From a virus, in the IMG/VR virus record IMGVR_UViG_3300008954_000171, positions 1 to 31,836 of that record: a stretch of 31,836 nt of DNA; one strand, 5' to 3'. Under the pieces are notes generated by a model. It did no database searches, was not told where the DNA came from, and worked only from the letters and a program-made list of their open reading frames with translations. Made by a program: the position numbers and the translations under genes. This document shows, piece by piece, positions 30,790 through 31,836 of the stretch (positions are counted from its first letter, which is position 1; each line of letters begins with the position of its first letter).

Positions 30790-31836
30790 ATGTCTACAAC
30801 TACCTTACTAACTTTTAATGATGAATATAGTGCAGGATCTGTCTTTGATTTATCCAGCATTGCCTTTTCTGATGCTTCAGGAGTAGATATAGACTCTCAG
30901 CTAAAGGTAACACTTAATGGTAATGCCTTAAGTCTTACCACAGATTACACTCTCAATACCGATCAGCTCACCTTAATAGGAGCTATGGTTGATGGAGATG
31001 AGCTTATCTGCTATAGGATGTCAAACATAGACTCCTTCTATACGGCAGGAGAAACTGGTGCTGCCTTAGATAACGCAGAGCAGGCCCTATTCCGCTTGCA
31101 AGATATCGAAGATCTTATTCTTCCTGAGGGTGGTGAGGTTGGTCAGATTCTTGCAAGAACCAGTGATAACCCAAGAGAACATAAGTGGATTTCTCTTGGC
31201 TTAAATAACAATCCTACTGAGGCTGCTGCTAGAAGTTGGTTTACATTAGGTAATCTTGATGATGTTAGTCTGCTTGGGCTTGCAAACAATAAGGTTCTTA
31301 CATATCTAAACGGTACGTGGTATCCTGTTGACCCCCCAACAAATCAAGGACCACCCGGTCCTCAAGGTGAGCAGGGTATTAGAGGAAAAACTGGTGGTAC
31401 AGGACCAAGAGGAGCAGGTGGACCTTCGGGGAGAACTGGAGATGCAGGACCTGTAGGTCCAGCCGGTGCTTCGGCCTTTGATATTTGGTCTCAATATTAC
31501 TCAGGTGGAGTACAGCCTACCGAAGCTACGTTCTTAGCAGACATTGTTGGTGCTACAGGACCTGCTGGACCGGCTGGACCTACAGGTGCTGCTGGCACTG
31601 ATGGTAGAGGGTGGTATGATACTAATATTGTTGATGAAGCTGGAGCATATACGGTTGAATTCTTATCACACGATGGTTTAGGGTTTATTACTGATAATAT
31701 ACGTGGTGAGCAGGGTGTTCAAGGTGCTACTGGTGCTCAAGGTCCTCAAGGTAATCAAGGTCCTCAAGGCGATACTGGTGCTACTGGTGCAACAGGTGCA
31801 ACAGGTGCTACTGGTGCTACTGGTGATCAAGGTCCT
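30790..31836 (+). CDS. Fibre with gp17-like anchor and collagen repeats, truncated by window end
   Basis: The frame runs 349 codons and is still open at the window end. Residues about 40-105 repeat the gp17-type anchor plan: KVTLNGNALSLTTDYTLN, GDELICYRM, YTAGETGAALDNAEQALFRL. Two KW-type modules follow (VGQILARTSDNPREHKWIS; NLDDVSLL then LTYLNGTWYPV). From residue 187 come Gly-X-Y blocks of 14, 7 and at least 14 triplets, the last ending in many GAT units. The repeats predict a trimeric collagen-like shaft with an adhesin tip beyond the window. AAGGAAA precedes the ATG. The gene lies 19 nt after the large protein. Confidence 0.87.
   Translation, partial: MSTTTLLTFNDEYSAGSVFDLSSIAFSDASGVDIDSQLKVTLNGNALSLTTDYTLNTDQLTLIGAMVDGDELICYRMSNIDSFYTAGETGAALDNAEQALFRLQDIEDLILPEGGEVGQILARTSDNPREHKWISLGLNNNPTEAAARSWFTLGNLDDVSLLGLANNKVLTYLNGTWYPVDPPTNQGPPGPQGEQGIRGKTGGTGPRGAGGPSGRTGDAGPVGPAGASAFDIWSQYYSGGVQPTEATFLADIVGATGPAGPAGPTGAAGTDGRGWYDTNIVDEAGAYTVEFLSHDGLGFITDNIRGEQGVQGATGAQGPQGNQGPQGDTGATGATGATGATGATGDQGP
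31348..31836 (+). repeat. Collagen-like Gly-X-Y coding repeats
   Basis: Three blocks of uninterrupted Gly-X-Y codons lie at 31348-31473 (14 triplets), 31549-31611 (7) and 31705-31836 (14 and still running). The last block includes a 9-nt tandem unit (GGT-GC(T/A)-AC(T/A)) repeated five times in succession. Blocks are separated by short non-repeat beta-like stretches. Slippage in the tandem units could change shaft length. Confidence 0.85.

Noticed and set aside
31705-31836. Short tandem repeats that could suggest a CRISPR or satellite array
   Set aside because: They are in-frame Gly-X-Y codons of a collagen-like fibre with no unique spacers.

Overview
The window is a single collinear segment of a lytic, T7-like (Autographiviridae-type) podovirus genome. 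Every supported gene is on the + strand, genes are tightly packed with ATGA/TAATG or 7-10 nt overlaps, and the hallmark T7 proteins appear in T7 order: single-subunit RNA polymerase, gp2.5-like SSB, gp4-like primase-helicase, gp5-like DNA polymerase, gp6-like exonuclease, portal, scaffold, major capsid, tail tubular A and B, fibres. No integrase, repressor, IS element or CRISPR array was seen. The host is not identified. A lipobox protein and a three-helix holin-like protein fit a Gram-negative host, and the latter recalls holins of alphaproteobacterial gene transfer agents, but this is only a hint.

Early region (1-1901): one small ORF, two tRNA genes (anticodons TAA and CAT), then six small unrecognised genes. 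Two of these are paralogues flanking a Cys-rich, probably zinc-binding protein. RNAP and replication region (1895-12399): a 21-nt element repeated upstream of the late genes precedes the RNA polymerase. Then come a small acidic/basic protein, a metallophosphoesterase, a mini membrane protein, SSB, a RusA-type resolvase (in place of T7 endonuclease I), a strong terminator, primase-helicase, DNA polymerase, a DUF4406-like enzyme, a dNMP-kinase-like P-loop protein, and an exonuclease ending at another strong hairpin terminator.

Late region (12400-31836): the second copy of the 21-nt element, a hypothetical gene, a terminator, and a probable lysis cassette (small helical protein, holin-like protein, tiny lipoprotein/TM protein). 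Another terminator follows, then a fibre with collagen-like triplets, several small proteins including a permuted NlpC/P60-like candidate hydrolase, portal, scaffold, a newly noted 40-aa membrane ORF, the major capsid gene, a Tphi-like terminator, and an unexpected glycosyltransferase-like gene. The tail follows: tubular A, tubular B, a fibre with a T7 gp17-type N-terminus, an unrecognised 1526-aa Trp/Tyr-rich protein, and a second gp17-like anchor protein with collagen repeats that runs off the window. Terminases and internal core proteins (gp14-16 equivalents) are not seen and would have to lie outside.

The most interesting points are the duplicated 21-nt promoter candidate, the 1526-aa tail-region protein, the glycosyltransferase-like gene between capsid and tail genes, a tRNA-Leu(UAA) with a short variable loop, a DNA polymerase too short to hold a thioredoxin-binding loop, and the unusual lysis set.
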